A stretch of 64,000 nucleotides of DNA from Variovorax sp. PCZ-1 (GCF_018413605.1 NZ_JAHCDN010000001.1:1550001-1614000); one strand, 5' to 3'. Counted from the first letter of the stretch, positions 35,641 to 45,242 are shown. Program-made: numbers and translations. The notes: generated by a model not told the origin, from the letters alone.

Positions 35641-36543
35641 ATGAACACACAAGTTGCATCTCAAGTTGGTTTGATCGGCCTCGGTGCCATGGGCAGCGGT
35701 ATGGCGGGCTCGCTATGTCGTAAAGGTCATGCGCCCTATGTTTTTGATGTGCGCAGTGAAGTAGCGCAAGCCTTTGCCACGCAAGGCGGCACAGCATGCT
35801 CATCTCCTGCAGAGCTCGCTAAGAACTGCCAAGTCATCATCTCAGTCGTGGTGAATGCAGCGCAGACAGAAAGCGTGCTCTTTGGTGAGAATGGCTGCGC
35901 CAGCGCCATGAAACCCGGCAACGTCTTCGTGATGTGCTCCACCGTCGATCCCAATTGGTCGATTGCCCTCGAAGCTCGCCTAGAAAAGCTCGGCATTCTC
36001 TACATCGATGCACCCATCTCCGGCGGCGCAGCGCGCGCAGCCAGCGGCGAGATGACGATGATGAGCGCTGGCAAGCCTGAGGCCTACGCGATTGCTGAGC
36101 CATTCCTAAGTGCGATGGCCGGCACGCTCTACAAGCTGGGTGACAAAGCTGGCGCAGGCAGCAAAGTCAAGGTGATCAATCAACTGCTCGCAGGCGTACA
36201 CATCGCAGCAGCCGCAGAAGCCATGGCGCTCGGCTTGCGCGAAGGTGTCGATCCCGCAGCGCTGTACGAGGTGATCACGCACAGCGCGGGCAACAGCTGG
36301 ATGTTTGAAAACCGCATGGCCCATGTGCTCGCGGCGGATTACACGCCGCTCTCCGCCGTAGATATCTTCGTGAAAGACTTAGGTCTCGTGCTCGATATGG
36401 CCAGAGCCAGCAAATTCCCTTTGCCACTCTCCTCCACAGCGCACCAAATGTTCATGCAAGCCTCCACCGCCGGCTTTGCCAAAGAAGACGACAGCGCCGT
36501 GATCAAAATCTTCCCCGGTATCGATTTGCCTAAAAAGGTATGA
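35641..36543 (+). CDS. ltnD: L-threonate dehydrogenase-like 3-hydroxyacid dehydrogenase
   Basis: A 300-residue NAD(P)-dependent enzyme of the 3-hydroxyisobutyrate dehydrogenase family: Rossmann motif GLIGLGAMGSGMAGSL, substrate loop DAPISGGAARAASGEMT and the catalytic Lys region KVKVINQLLAGVH. LtnD oxidises L-threonate at C2 to give the 2-oxo acid that OtnI and OtnK process; those genes lie 8-10 kb downstream in the same orientation, which supports this assignment. The ATG at 35641 follows GGTGGG. Another member of the family is possible on sequence alone. Confidence 0.82.
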   Translation: MNTQVASQVGLIGLGAMGSGMAGSLCRKGHAPYVFDVRSEVAQAFATQGGTACSSPAELAKNCQVIISVVVNAAQTESVLFGENGCASAMKPGNVFVMCSTVDPNWSIALEARLEKLGILYIDAPISGGAARAASGEMTMMSAGKPEAYAIAEPFLSAMAGTLYKLGDKAGAGSKVKVINQLLAGVHIAAAAEAMALGLREGVDPAALYEVITHSAGNSWMFENRMAHVLAADYTPLSAVDIFVKDLGLVLDMARASKFPLPLSSTAHQMFMQASTAGFAKEDDSAVIKIFPGIDLPKKV

Positions 36544-36555
36544 TCAGAGTTTTGC

Positions 36556-36605
36556 TCTCAATTTCGTAGCACTCCGCGCAGATTCTCTGCCGGTGATTGA
36601 CTGTT
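36556..36605 (-). repeat. Dispersed palindromic repeat, copy 9 (reverse)
   Basis: CTCAATTTCGTAGCAC, CCGCGCAGATTCTCTGCCGG. It lies in the gap between ltnD and the operator of the next operon. Confidence 0.85.
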
Positions 36606-36696
36606 TTCGTCCAATTTCCGACCCTCTTTTGTACGATTTTCCGTATTTCCTAGGGTAAATACCTGCATCAATGTATTCTTCATTAGCAATTTAACG

Positions 36697-36726
36697 TATA
36701 CATTATCATTAATGCATACATTAATG
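36697..36726. promoter_or_regulatory. Candidate GntR operator upstream of the acid-sugar operon
   Basis: A near-perfect palindrome ATTAATG-CATA-CATTAAT (36708-36725) is preceded by TATACATTA (36697-36705), a direct repeat of CATACATTA. It sits 23 bases before the SMP-30 start and upstream of the gene for a GntR/FCD regulator, so autoregulated control is likely. Confidence 0.6.
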
Positions 36727-36748
36727 AACGCTTGACGAATACAGAGCC

Positions 36749-37753
36749 ATGAGTGCCAGCAACAACGCCGTACAAGAACAGAGTCTATCGCTGAGTTTGA
36801 AAGCTTGGACAGGGCTTGGCTTGGTTAGGCCAGAATGTGTGCTCGCAAACTCGCGGGGGGATCTGTTTACCGCCGATTGGCGCGGTGGAGTGGCGCATAT
36901 GCATTCGGATGGCAGCCAGACCTTCTACGCTGCACAACCTATAGATGGCGAAGTTCTCAAGCCTAATGGCATCGCGTTGCGCAAAGATGGTTCGTTTTTG
37001 CTAGCGCATTTGGGCGCTGAGCTGGGCGGCGTGTTCAGCTTGCAGCGTGACGGGAGCACACGGCCAGTGCTCAGGGAAGTCGACGGTATCGCCCTGCCCC
37101 CGACCAACTATCCGCTTGAAGATGCGCAAGGTCGACTGTGGATCACCATCAGCACCCGCCTCAAGCCCCGCGCTCTAGGCTACCGTAACACCTGCAGCGA
37201 TGGCTTCATCGTTTGTATGGATGATCCTAACGATCCGAAAAGCGCCCGCATCGCCGCTGATGGCCTAGGCTACACCAATGAAATCGCCTTCGATCCCACT
37301 GGCCAATGGCTGTATGTGAACGAAACCTTCACGCGCCGTCTATCGCGCTTCCCCGTACGCCCAGATGGCAGCTTGGGCAGCAAAGAAGTTGTCACCGAGT
37401 TTGGCGCGGGCACCTATCCTGATGGCATGGCTTTTGATGTGGAAGGCCATGTGTGGATCGTGAGCATTGTGAGCAACCGCCTGATTCGCGTATCGCCATC
37501 GGGTGAGCAGACGATTTATCTAGAAGATGTCGATGCCAATCATCTCGCTTGGGTGGAAGAGGCCTATCAAAGCCACAGCATGGGTCGCCCGCATTTGGAT
37601 GGTGTGAAATCCAAGCAGCTTAGCAATATCTCCAGTCTGGCTTTTGGCGGGAAAGATTTGCGCACAGGCTATCTGGGCTGCTTGCTGGGCGAGAGCTTGG
37701 CAACCCTGCACATGCCCGTAGCTGGCCATCCACCGATTCATTGGAATTATTGA
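36749..37753 (+). CDS. SMP-30/gluconolactonase-like protein
   Basis: A 334-residue beta-propeller protein. It opens with LVRPECVLANSRGDLFTADW (18-37) and shows repeated strand-turn units, including YTNEIAFDPTGQWLYVNETF and YPDGMAFDVEGHVWIVSIV, where the conserved Glu, Asn and Asp bind a divalent metal. SMP-30 proteins hydrolyse aldonolactones. As first gene after the operator it would open a lactone form of the sugar acid before oxidation. It overlaps the frame of the regulator gene by a few bases only if the latter starts early. Confidence 0.85.
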   Translation: MSASNNAVQEQSLSLSLKAWTGLGLVRPECVLANSRGDLFTADWRGGVAHMHSDGSQTFYAAQPIDGEVLKPNGIALRKDGSFLLAHLGAELGGVFSLQRDGSTRPVLREVDGIALPPTNYPLEDAQGRLWITISTRLKPRALGYRNTCSDGFIVCMDDPNDPKSARIAADGLGYTNEIAFDPTGQWLYVNETFTRRLSRFPVRPDGSLGSKEVVTEFGAGTYPDGMAFDVEGHVWIVSIVSNRLIRVSPSGEQTIYLEDVDANHLAWVEEAYQSHSMGRPHLDGVKSKQLSNISSLAFGGKDLRTGYLGCLLGESLATLHMPVAGHPPIHWNY

Positions 37754-37764
37754 GGACCTTCAGC

Positions 37765-38457
37765 ATGACCGCACTGCGCCACAGTAACAAAGACATGGAA
37801 AGCCTGCCACTTGCAGAGCAGGCTTATCAAGAGATTCGTTCCCGTATTCTGGACAACCTTTGGACGCCCGGCTATCAAGCTTTGGAGCAAGAGGTGGCTC
37901 TCGCCTTGGGCATGAGCCGCACGCCAGTGCGTGAAGCCCTGATGCGTTTGCAGCAAGAGGGTTTGGTCGAGGTCGCTCCACGGCGCGGAATGCGCGTCTT
38001 GCCCGTCTCGCCCACAGATATGCGTGAGATTTATGAAATTCTCACTGCGCTGGAATGCATGGCTGCCGAAATCTTGGGCAAGAGAAAGCCTTCTCAACAA
38101 GAGCTTAAGCCTCTGGTGGAAGCCACTCAATTGATGGAAGCTGCTCTCGTGCGCGAAGATTTGGATGCTTGGGCGAAAGCAGATGAAACCTTTCACCTCG
38201 CTTTGGTGAAACTCGCTGGCAACCGCATGCTGCTGGAAACTGTGATGGGCTACTGGGATCGCGCGCACCGCGCCCGGATGTTCACGCTACGCCTGCGCCC
38301 CAAGCCAGTTAACTCGACCAAAGAACATATGCAGCTCGTGGACATGCTCGCCGCTGGCGATGGCGCAGGTGCTGCGCAGGTCAACCGCAGCCACCGCGAA
38401 CGTGCCAGCCGCGAGCTGCTAGCGATTTTTGAGCGCTACCAGCTCCAGCAACTTTGA
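37765..38457 (+). CDS. GntR family transcriptional regulator (FCD subfamily)
   Basis: A 230-residue repressor-type protein: winged helix-turn-helix at 15-80 (QAYQEIRSRILDNLW, GMSRTPVREALMRLQQEGLV) and an FCD ligand domain with Asp/His metal-site residues (DETFHLALVKLAGN). It probably senses a sugar acid or its breakdown product and controls this operon through the palindrome at 36708-36725. The ATG at 37765 follows GAGGA and lies 11 bases after the lactonase stop. Confidence 0.93.
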   Translation: MTALRHSNKDMESLPLAEQAYQEIRSRILDNLWTPGYQALEQEVALALGMSRTPVREALMRLQQEGLVEVAPRRGMRVLPVSPTDMREIYEILTALECMAAEILGKRKPSQQELKPLVEATQLMEAALVREDLDAWAKADETFHLALVKLAGNRMLLETVMGYWDRAHRARMFTLRLRPKPVNSTKEHMQLVDMLAAGDGAGAAQVNRSHRERASRELLAIFERYQLQQL

Positions 38458-38482
38458 AATCTCACTTCTTTCGGATTCTTGA

Positions 38483-39595
38483 ATGACAACTTCTTTTCAC
38501 ATCAGCGTGCTTCCCGGCGATGGCATTGGCAATGAGGTGATGCCCAGTGCACTGGCCGTCTTGGAAAAAATCGGTCAAAGTATTAACCGCCGCTTTCATT
38601 TCGAGCAACACGTCGCTGGCGCGCAGCATTACGCTGACCACGGCGTAGCTTTGACGGATAAAGTGCTGACTGATTGCGAAAAAGCCGATGCGATTTTGTT
38701 TGGCGCGATGGGCTTGCCCCATGTGCGAGGCGCTGACGGCACGGAGATCATTCCGCAGCTCGATCTGCGTTTCCGTTTCGACCTGTATGCGGGCGTCCGC
38801 CCGATCCGCACCTTCAAAGGCCTGCCCACTCCTCTGGCCCATCCCCGTGCGTCGGAGATTGATTTCGTGCTCGTGCGCGAATCCACCGAGGGTCTCTTTT
38901 ATGCACGAGGCCGTGGCGAGGCGCATGGTGATGAAGCCGTGATTGACCCCATGAAAATCACACGCGCAGGCACCGAGCGCGTCTGCGAATTCGCCTTTCA
39001 ACTAGCCCAGCAACGCGAAGCGACCAAAGGCCGCCCAGGCCGCGTCACCAATGTGGACAAAGCCAATGTGTTTGCTTCCATGGCGTTTTGGCGCAAGATT
39101 TTTGAAGAAACTGCGGCCAAGCATCCAAGCATGGCAGTTGATAGCGCCTATGTCGATGCGATGGCACTCAACCTTGTGATGAAGCCTTGGGCGTATGACG
39201 TGCTCGTCACGGAAAACATGTTTGGCGACATCTTGTCAGACCTGATCGCAGCGCTCGTGGGCGGCATGGGCATGGCACCTTCGGGCGATATTGGCGACAA
39301 GCACGCCCTCTTTCAGCCCGCCCACGGCACAGCGCCCGATATCGTGGGCCAAGGCAAGGCCAATCCCACAGCGATGATTTTGTCTGCGGCCATGATGCTC
39401 GATTGGCTGGGCGCAAAGCACGGTGACAGCGCTTTGATGGATGGTGCTCGCGCGATTGAAGCTGCGGTAGAACATGCTTTTGCACAAGGTCAGGTGCGGC
39501 CCTTTGAATTTGGCGGTACGAGCGGCACAGCACAAGTCACGCAAGCGGTGCTCAGCCACCTGAAAACCCATAAAAATCAAGGAGCGCCTGCGTGA
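38483..39595 (+). CDS. Isocitrate/isopropylmalate/tartrate dehydrogenase family protein
   Basis: A 370-residue decarboxylating beta-hydroxyacid dehydrogenase: start ISVLPGDGIGNEVM, RPIRTFKGL, the FVLVRESTEGLFY loop, catalytic Lys/Asp region RVTNVDKANVF and DILSDLIAALVGGMGMAPSG. In this operon a tartrate-, malate- or threonate-type substrate is more likely than isopropylmalate, since leu genes are absent. It is coupled to the next gene by a GTGA overlap. Confidence 0.85.
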   Translation: MTTSFHISVLPGDGIGNEVMPSALAVLEKIGQSINRRFHFEQHVAGAQHYADHGVALTDKVLTDCEKADAILFGAMGLPHVRGADGTEIIPQLDLRFRFDLYAGVRPIRTFKGLPTPLAHPRASEIDFVLVRESTEGLFYARGRGEAHGDEAVIDPMKITRAGTERVCEFAFQLAQQREATKGRPGRVTNVDKANVFASMAFWRKIFEETAAKHPSMAVDSAYVDAMALNLVMKPWAYDVLVTENMFGDILSDLIAALVGGMGMAPSGDIGDKHALFQPAHGTAPDIVGQGKANPTAMILSAAMMLDWLGAKHGDSALMDGARAIEAAVEHAFAQGQVRPFEFGGTSGTAQVTQAVLSHLKTHKNQGAPA

Positions 39596-40686
39596 CTCAG
39601 GCCGCGCGCCCTGTCCAGCGCGTCGCCGTGATTGGCGCGGGCTACTTCAGCCAGTTTCATTTGCATGGCTGGCAAAACCTGCCTGGCATCGAGATCGTGG
39701 CTGTGTGTGATGCGGACGAACAGAAAGCAGCACAGAGTGCGCTACAGTTTGGTGCCGCTCGTTCCATGAGCAGTCCAGAGAAAATGTTCGCGTCAGTGGA
39801 TATTGATTTACTCGATATCGTGACGCCACCGGGCAGTCACGAGAGCCTGATCCGCCAAGCAGTGACACGAGGCATCCCCACCATTTGCCAAAAACCTTTT
39901 GCTACCTGCTTTGCGCAAGCACTCGCCATGACCGAGCTTGCCGAACAAGCCAAGATACCGCTGATCGTGCACGAGAATTTCCGTTTCATGCCCTGGTATC
40001 GCGAAATGCGCAGGCTGATTGATATGGGCATGTTGGGCAAACTGCATGGCATCTCATTCCGCTTGCGCCCCGGCGACGGCCAAGGCGTAGATGCCTACCT
40101 CGGTCGTCAGCCTTATTTTCAAAAACTGCCTCGCTTTTTAGTGGCTGAAACAGTGGTTCATTTCATTGATACCTTCCGCTACCTGTGCGGCGAGGTGAAA
40201 TCAGTCTATGCGCATTTACGCCGTATCAATCCAGTGATTGCTGGAGAAGATGCAGGATTTATCCACTTCGAGTTTGCTACTGGCGCCACAGGCAGCTTGG
40301 ATGGCAATCGTCTCAACGATCATGTGGCCGACAACCCACGTCGCACCATGGGCGAGATGTGGCTCGAAGGCGAACATGGCATCTTGCGCTTGGATGGCAA
40401 TGCGAAGTTGTACTTCAAACCTCACCTAGGCACCGAGAAAGCGCTGGATTATGACAGCGGCTGCGAGACGCAATTTGGTGGCAGTGCTTGCCAACGCCTG
40501 CAACAGCATGTCGTGAATTCCTTGAGCAGTGGTTTTCCAGCCGAGAACACAGCACGCGATTACCTGCGTAATCTGCGTATTCAAGAAGCCGTGTATGCCT
40601 CGCATGCACAAGGCTGTCGCATCGAGATCGATCGTTTCACCCCGCCTGAGATTCCTACGAATCCCGTTTTAGCCACCGTTTCTTAA
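39592..40686 (+). CDS. Gfo/Idh/MocA family oxidoreductase
   Basis: A 364-residue NAD(P)-dependent sugar dehydrogenase-like protein: Rossmann start VAVIGAGYFSQFHLHGW, CQKPFATCFAQAL with the EKP-like motif changed to QKP, ENFRFMPWYREMRRL and the C-terminal beta-sheet domain. It starts with GTG at 39592 after AGGAG, overlapping the upstream stop. Its likely role is oxidation or epimerisation of the imported sugar acid; the exact substrate is unknown. Confidence 0.85.
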   Translation: MTQAARPVQRVAVIGAGYFSQFHLHGWQNLPGIEIVAVCDADEQKAAQSALQFGAARSMSSPEKMFASVDIDLLDIVTPPGSHESLIRQAVTRGIPTICQKPFATCFAQALAMTELAEQAKIPLIVHENFRFMPWYREMRRLIDMGMLGKLHGISFRLRPGDGQGVDAYLGRQPYFQKLPRFLVAETVVHFIDTFRYLCGEVKSVYAHLRRINPVIAGEDAGFIHFEFATGATGSLDGNRLNDHVADNPRRTMGEMWLEGEHGILRLDGNAKLYFKPHLGTEKALDYDSGCETQFGGSACQRLQQHVVNSLSSGFPAENTARDYLRNLRIQEAVYASHAQGCRIEIDRFTPPEIPTNPVLATVS

Positions 40687-40730
40687 GCCCCAATTCTTTG
40701 CCCGTTTGATTTTTACAGAAGGAGACTCTC

Positions 40731-41744
40731 ATGAAAACACGTCGTATCACGCTCAAATCCATTGCGCTTGCTGCTGCAGCCTGCGCCGCATTAGCGACAG
40801 GTATGCAAACTCAGGCTCAAACGATCCTGAAATTCAGCCACACCGATCAAGCCCAAGGCGCGCGCCAAGCAGGCGCACAAATTTTCGCCAAAAAGGTGGA
40901 GGAATACACCCAAGGCCGCTACAAGGTGCAGGTATTTTGCTGCAGCCAGTTGGGCAATGACCCGAAGAACATTGAGCAGCTTGTTTTGGGTGGCATTGAT
41001 TTCACGGTGTCTGCTACCGGCTCTTACGCCGGCCAGCTCCCCACACTGAATCTCACCATGATGCCCTTCATCATCGACTCCTACACCCAAGGCTGGAAGT
41101 TTTACGACGAATCCAAATGGCTCAAAGAGCAATTTGACAAAGCGCCCGCCAAAGGCTTCCGCTTTTTGGCCACTTGGGAGGCTGGTTTTCGCAACATGAC
41201 CACCCGCGAGAAATTGAGCAGCCCCGAGGATGCCAAAGGCAAGAAGCTGCGCACCTTCCCGAATGAAATGATGCGCTGGCAGCTCGAGGCCATGGGCTTT
41301 GGTATTCAAATCATGCCTTTGCCCGAGGTGTATCTCGCGATTCAACAAGGCGCAGTTTTTGGGCAAGAAAATCCGATTGACACTATTGCCTCCAACAAGT
41401 TTTATGAAGTCGCCCCGCATGTGACGTTGACCAATCACGTCTATAGCCCGATTCCGATGGCTATTTCTGAAAAGACGTGGCAGCGCCTCTCGCCAGCTGA
41501 TCAACAAGCTGTCACACGCGCAGCTCGTGAAGTAGCACCCTTCCAGCGTAACTTCATCCGCGATAACGATGAAAAGCTGCTGTTTGACATGGAGCAAAAA
41601 GGTGCCAAGGTCAATCGCAAACCCAACACCGAGGCTTTCCGTAAATCTGTTGAGCCGGTTTATGCCAAGGCTCGTGAAAAATACGGCGCGGATGTGGATC
41701 GCGTTTTGGCTGAAACTGCAGCGATCCGCAAGGCCGTGAAGTAA
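40731..41744 (+). CDS. TRAP transporter substrate-binding protein (DctP)
   Basis: A 337-residue periplasmic protein with signal peptide KTRRITLKSIALAAAACAAL and the DctP domain: FSHTDQAQGARQAGAQIFA, CCSQLGNDPKNIEQLVLGGI, RKLRTFPNE-like KKLRTFPNEMMRWQLEAMG and EVYLAIQQGAVFGQENPI. The conserved Arg in the ligand pocket binds a carboxylate. The ATG follows AGGAGA. With the next two genes it forms a complete Na+-driven uptake system, here probably for a four-carbon sugar acid. Confidence 0.93.
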   Translation: MKTRRITLKSIALAAAACAALATGMQTQAQTILKFSHTDQAQGARQAGAQIFAKKVEEYTQGRYKVQVFCCSQLGNDPKNIEQLVLGGIDFTVSATGSYAGQLPTLNLTMMPFIIDSYTQGWKFYDESKWLKEQFDKAPAKGFRFLATWEAGFRNMTTREKLSSPEDAKGKKLRTFPNEMMRWQLEAMGFGIQIMPLPEVYLAIQQGAVFGQENPIDTIASNKFYEVAPHVTLTNHVYSPIPMAISEKTWQRLSPADQQAVTRAAREVAPFQRNFIRDNDEKLLFDMEQKGAKVNRKPNTEAFRKSVEPVYAKAREKYGADVDRVLAETAAIRKAVK

Positions 41745-41769
41745 GCAAGCAGACAAGGAAATCACCCAA

Positions 41770-42327
41770 ATGCAAGCAGCCCCCGCCTCCATGGACAGCG
41801 CTCAAAGCGAAAAGCCAAGCTCAGTTCCTTTGCCTCAGCCTACCTGGCTCAAGAGCATCGGTAAGCTCGTGGATTATTCCGTGATTCTCATCGGCGGAGC
41901 GCTGGCTGCTTTGATCTTCATCAACGTTGTCTTGCGCGTCGTTGGCATCGATTTCGCTTGGCTACTGGAGTTGGGAGAAATGATGATGGTCTGGGTGACT
42001 TTCCTCGGTGGTGCAGCTGCAGCTCAGCGCGGCGCGCACATGACGATCAATGAGTTCCTTGACAAACTTACTCCAGCCAAACGGCGCTGGGCTGATGCTG
42101 CCGTGCAGGTCTTCACCCTCATCGTTTTGGGGGTGGTTTTTGTCTTCGGCATCAAGATCGTCCAGCAAAGTTGGGGCAATGTGCTCACCACGCTGGAATG
42201 GCCTATGGCTTGGCAATACATGCCTTTGCCATTGGGCTCTGGGTTGATGCTCTTGTTTGTTGCGTATGACCTGTGGCTGATTTTGCGAGGTATCCCGCGT
42301 GAGCAACGATACCCCGAAGACCACTAA
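41770..42327 (+). CDS. TRAP transporter small membrane subunit (DctQ)
   Basis: A 185-residue four-helix membrane protein with the DctQ block WLLELGEMMMVWVTFLGGAA AAQRGAHM. A soluble 25-residue N-terminus precedes the first helix. It partners DctM in the inner membrane and lies between the dctP-like and dctM-like genes. Confidence 0.92.
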   Translation: MQAAPASMDSAQSEKPSSVPLPQPTWLKSIGKLVDYSVILIGGALAALIFINVVLRVVGIDFAWLLELGEMMMVWVTFLGGAAAAQRGAHMTINEFLDKLTPAKRRWADAAVQVFTLIVLGVVFVFGIKIVQQSWGNVLTTLEWPMAWQYMPLPLGSGLMLLFVAYDLWLILRGIPREQRYPEDH

Positions 42328-42351
42328 AAAAGACTATTAACGAGAGTCGTC

Positions 42352-43644
42352 ATGTTAGCTTTGATCATTTTTGGTTTGTTTTTTGCGCTGGCGCTGGCTG
42401 GCATTCCACTCATGGTGTCGCTGCTGGCCACCACGGTGGGCATCGTCACCTTCATGGGCATGCAATACCCTCTAGACAGCGTGTTCCTCGCTTTCATTGG
42501 CGGTGTCGAGCCTTTCATTTTGATTGCCGTGCCATTGTTTGTCTTCACGGGCGAGTTGCTTGCGCAAGGCGGTGTGGGCAAGCGCATCGTGAATTTCGCG
42601 AATGTACTGTTTGGCTGGTTGCCGGGTGGCTTGGGCATCGTCACTGTGGTGTCCTGCTTGCTGTTTGGCGGTGTGTCCGGCTCAGCGATTGCGGATACTG
42701 CAGCGATTGGCGCCTTGGTGATTCCTGCGATGCTCGCAAAAGGCTATACCCGCGGCTTTGCAGCAGCTTTGGTGGCTGTGGCGGGCACACTCGCTTTGTT
42801 GATGCCGCTGTCGATTCCCTTCTTGGTCTACGCCTTCATCTCTGGCGTATCGATGCGCACCTTGTCAATGGCCGGTTTGATCCCAGCCATCATCTCCGCA
42901 CTGGCTTTGATCGCGATTTGCATGTGGCACGGTAAGAAAACCGGAGTGGATAAAGGCGGCAAACCCGCACGCTTAAGCGAGATTTATCGCGCTGCTGTGA
43001 GTGCTGGCCCGGCTCTCTTGATGCCCGTCTTCATCATCGGCGGCATTTGGTCGGGCTACTTCACGCCCACTGAAGCCGCAGCTGTAGCCGTGGTCTATGG
43101 CCTCTTCGTCTCGATGGTGGTCTATCGCGATCTATCTATCAAAGATATTCCCAACCTGCTGCTCAGAGCTTTCATGACCAGCGCCACGGTGATGCTGGTG
43201 ATTGGCGCGACAGGTGCTCTAGCCTGGCTCATCACGGCTGAAGGCGTGGCGCAGCAGTTGGCCGATTGGGTGGGCTCAGTGGCGCATGTGAAGTGGGTGT
43301 TCCTCATCATGCTCAACGTCGCCTTGGTTTTGCTCGGTATCTTCATCGAACCCCTGCCCGCTCTGCTGATGGCCGCCCCGCTCTTCTTGCCTTTGGCCAT
43401 GGCCTTCAAAATGGATTTGGTTCATATGGGCGTGATCATGACAGCGAACTTGGCGATTGCGCTTTACACGCCGCCTGTGGGGGGCACATTATTCGTCGCT
43501 GCAAAGCTAGCGCGAGCGTCGATCAGCGAGATCACCAGCAACCTCTGGATCATGATGGCCGCGACCTTCAGCGTGGTCTTGCTGATCACCTATGTGCCTG
43601 AACTGACTGCATGGCTGCCTAGGCTTATTGCGTCCTTAGGCTGA
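42352..43644 (+). CDS. TRAP transporter large membrane subunit (DctM)
   Basis: A 430-residue, roughly 12-helix permease with DctM hallmarks: PLFVFTGELLAQGGVGKRIV, LLFGGVSGSAIADTAAIGAL, SGYFTPTEAAAVAVVYGL and IAL YTPPVGGTLFVAAKLA. It carries out Na+-coupled uptake of the ligand delivered by DctP. The stop overlaps the next ATG (TGATG). Confidence 0.94.
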   Translation: MLALIIFGLFFALALAGIPLMVSLLATTVGIVTFMGMQYPLDSVFLAFIGGVEPFILIAVPLFVFTGELLAQGGVGKRIVNFANVLFGWLPGGLGIVTVVSCLLFGGVSGSAIADTAAIGALVIPAMLAKGYTRGFAAALVAVAGTLALLMPLSIPFLVYAFISGVSMRTLSMAGLIPAIISALALIAICMWHGKKTGVDKGGKPARLSEIYRAAVSAGPALLMPVFIIGGIWSGYFTPTEAAAVAVVYGLFVSMVVYRDLSIKDIPNLLLRAFMTSATVMLVIGATGALAWLITAEGVAQQLADWVGSVAHVKWVFLIMLNVALVLLGIFIEPLPALLMAAPLFLPLAMAFKMDLVHMGVIMTANLAIALYTPPVGGTLFVAAKLARASISEITSNLWIMMAATFSVVLLITYVPELTAWLPRLIASLG

Positions 43645-43958
43645 TGAGTTCAAAACGAGCTAGCACCATGTTTGTCGTCACCGTAGATTTTCACATCCAC
43701 CCCGGCCAGATGGAGAGCTTCATGCCAAGCATGTTGGCCAATGCCCAAGCCTCGCTCGATCTGGAGGAGAACTGTTTGCAATTTGATGTGTGCATTGCCG
43801 CAAATGATGCAAATCATGTTTTTTTGTACGAGATTTATCGCACCAAAGAAGACTTTGATGCACATTTGAAGATGCCTCATTTTCTGGATTTCAATACACG
43901 CACTGCCCCTCAAATCATCAGCAAAATGGTGCACACTTTCAACCGGATAGACTCTTGA
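43644..43958 (+). CDS. Antibiotic biosynthesis monooxygenase (ABM)-fold protein
   Basis: A 104-residue ferredoxin-like fold protein: FVVTVDFHIHPGQMESFMPS, LEENCLQFDVC and FLYEIYRTKEDFDAHLKMPH. Many such small proteins are quinol monooxygenases or aldolase-like helpers in catabolic operons; the function here is unknown. The ATG at 43644 overlaps the dctM stop, but an ATG at 43668 fits the family start better. Confidence 0.82.
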   Translation: MSSKRASTMFVVTVDFHIHPGQMESFMPSMLANAQASLDLEENCLQFDVCIAANDANHVFLYEIYRTKEDFDAHLKMPHFLDFNTRTAPQIISKMVHTFNRIDS

Positions 43959-43976
43959 GTGCAAAAGGAGCTTTGA

Positions 43977-45242
43977 ATGCCTCAAACTTTAAGCTTGGGC
44001 TGTATCGCCGACGATTTCACAGGTGCGACGGATCTAGCTAATAACCTCGTGCGCGCGGGCATGCGCGTGGTGCAAACGATTGGTGTGCCCGCCACACCGC
44101 TTGATTCAGAAATTGATGCCGTGGTTGTCGCACTCAAGTCTCGTACGATTGCACCTCAAGAAGCTGTCCAACAATCCTTGGCAGCACTATCATGGCTCAA
44201 AAGCCAGGGCAGCAGGCAAATTTACTTCAAGTATTGCTCTACATTTGATAGCACGCCGCAAGGCAACATCGGTCCTGTGACCGAGGCCTTGATGGACGCA
44301 ATGGGCACGGATTACACAATTGCCACGCCAGCCTTTCCGGACAACAAGCGCACTGTGTTCAAAGGCTACCTCTTTGCAGGCGATGGCTTGCTCAATGAAA
44401 GCGGTATGCAAAACCACCCGCTCACGCCCATGCACGACTCGAATCTCGTGCGCGTGATGCAAGCACAGACGAAACGCAAGGTGGGCTTGATTGATTACAG
44501 CGTTGTTGCACGTGGCGCAGAAGCTGTCTCTGAGCGTATCGCGCAACTCAAGTCAGAGGGCGTGGGTGTTGCGATTGTGGATGCGATCAGCAATGAAGAT
44601 TTGATGCGCTTAGGCGAAGCGCTTAAAGACATGCCCTTGGTCACCGCAGGCTCGGGCGTGGCGATTGGTTTACCGCAAAATTTCGGCATCACGCCTTCTG
44701 AAAAATCGAGCGCTCTGCCTCCGGCAGCTGGCTTGCAGGCGGTGGTGTCGGGCAGTTGCTCGGTGGCGACCAATGCGCAGGTGCAAGCCTTTATCGCAGC
44801 TGGCCTGCCTGCTTTGGCGATTGACCCGCTGAGTATTTCTTCTGGCAAAGATGTCGTTTCCGAAGCCTTGGCTTGGGCAAAACCTTTACTGCCAAGCAAG
44901 CCTGTGCTGATTTACTCAACAGCAGAGCCAGCGGCGATCAAAGCTGTTCAAAACCAGCTTGGCGTGGAAGCCGCAGGTGCTCTTGTTGAGCGCACACTGG
45001 CCGCGATTGCCAAAGGCTTGGTCGCCGCAGGTGTGCGGCAATTGGTGGTCGCAGGTGGTGAAACATCGGGCGCATGCGTGCAAGCGCTGGGTATCACGCA
45101 AATGCAAATCGGCCCGCAGATCGCGCCGGGTGTGCCTTGGTGTTTTGCCAAGCCTGGCGACACGCCCCTGCACATCACGCTCAAATCCGGCAATTTCGGT
45201 GCTGAAGATTTCTTCACCAAAGCTTTTACACTTCTCGCATGA
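43977..45242 (+). CDS. otnK: 3-oxo-tetronate 4-kinase (DUF1537 family)
   Basis: A 421-residue four-carbon acid sugar kinase. The N-terminal substrate domain has GCIADDFTGATDLANNLVRA (residues 7-26) and the C-terminal nucleotide domain has VVSGSCSVATNAQVQ and VVAGGETSGACVQAL. OtnK phosphorylates 3-oxo-tetronate to the 4-phosphate for OtnC. It starts 18 bases after the ABM gene with AAAGGAGC upstream and overlaps otnC by four bases (ATGA). Confidence 0.92.
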   Translation: MPQTLSLGCIADDFTGATDLANNLVRAGMRVVQTIGVPATPLDSEIDAVVVALKSRTIAPQEAVQQSLAALSWLKSQGSRQIYFKYCSTFDSTPQGNIGPVTEALMDAMGTDYTIATPAFPDNKRTVFKGYLFAGDGLLNESGMQNHPLTPMHDSNLVRVMQAQTKRKVGLIDYSVVARGAEAVSERIAQLKSEGVGVAIVDAISNEDLMRLGEALKDMPLVTAGSGVAIGLPQNFGITPSEKSSALPPAAGLQAVVSGSCSVATNAQVQAFIAAGLPALAIDPLSISSGKDVVSEALAWAKPLLPSKPVLIYSTAEPAAIKAVQNQLGVEAAGALVERTLAAIAKGLVAAGVRQLVVAGGETSGACVQALGITQMQIGPQIAPGVPWCFAKPGDTPLHITLKSGNFGAEDFFTKAFTLLA

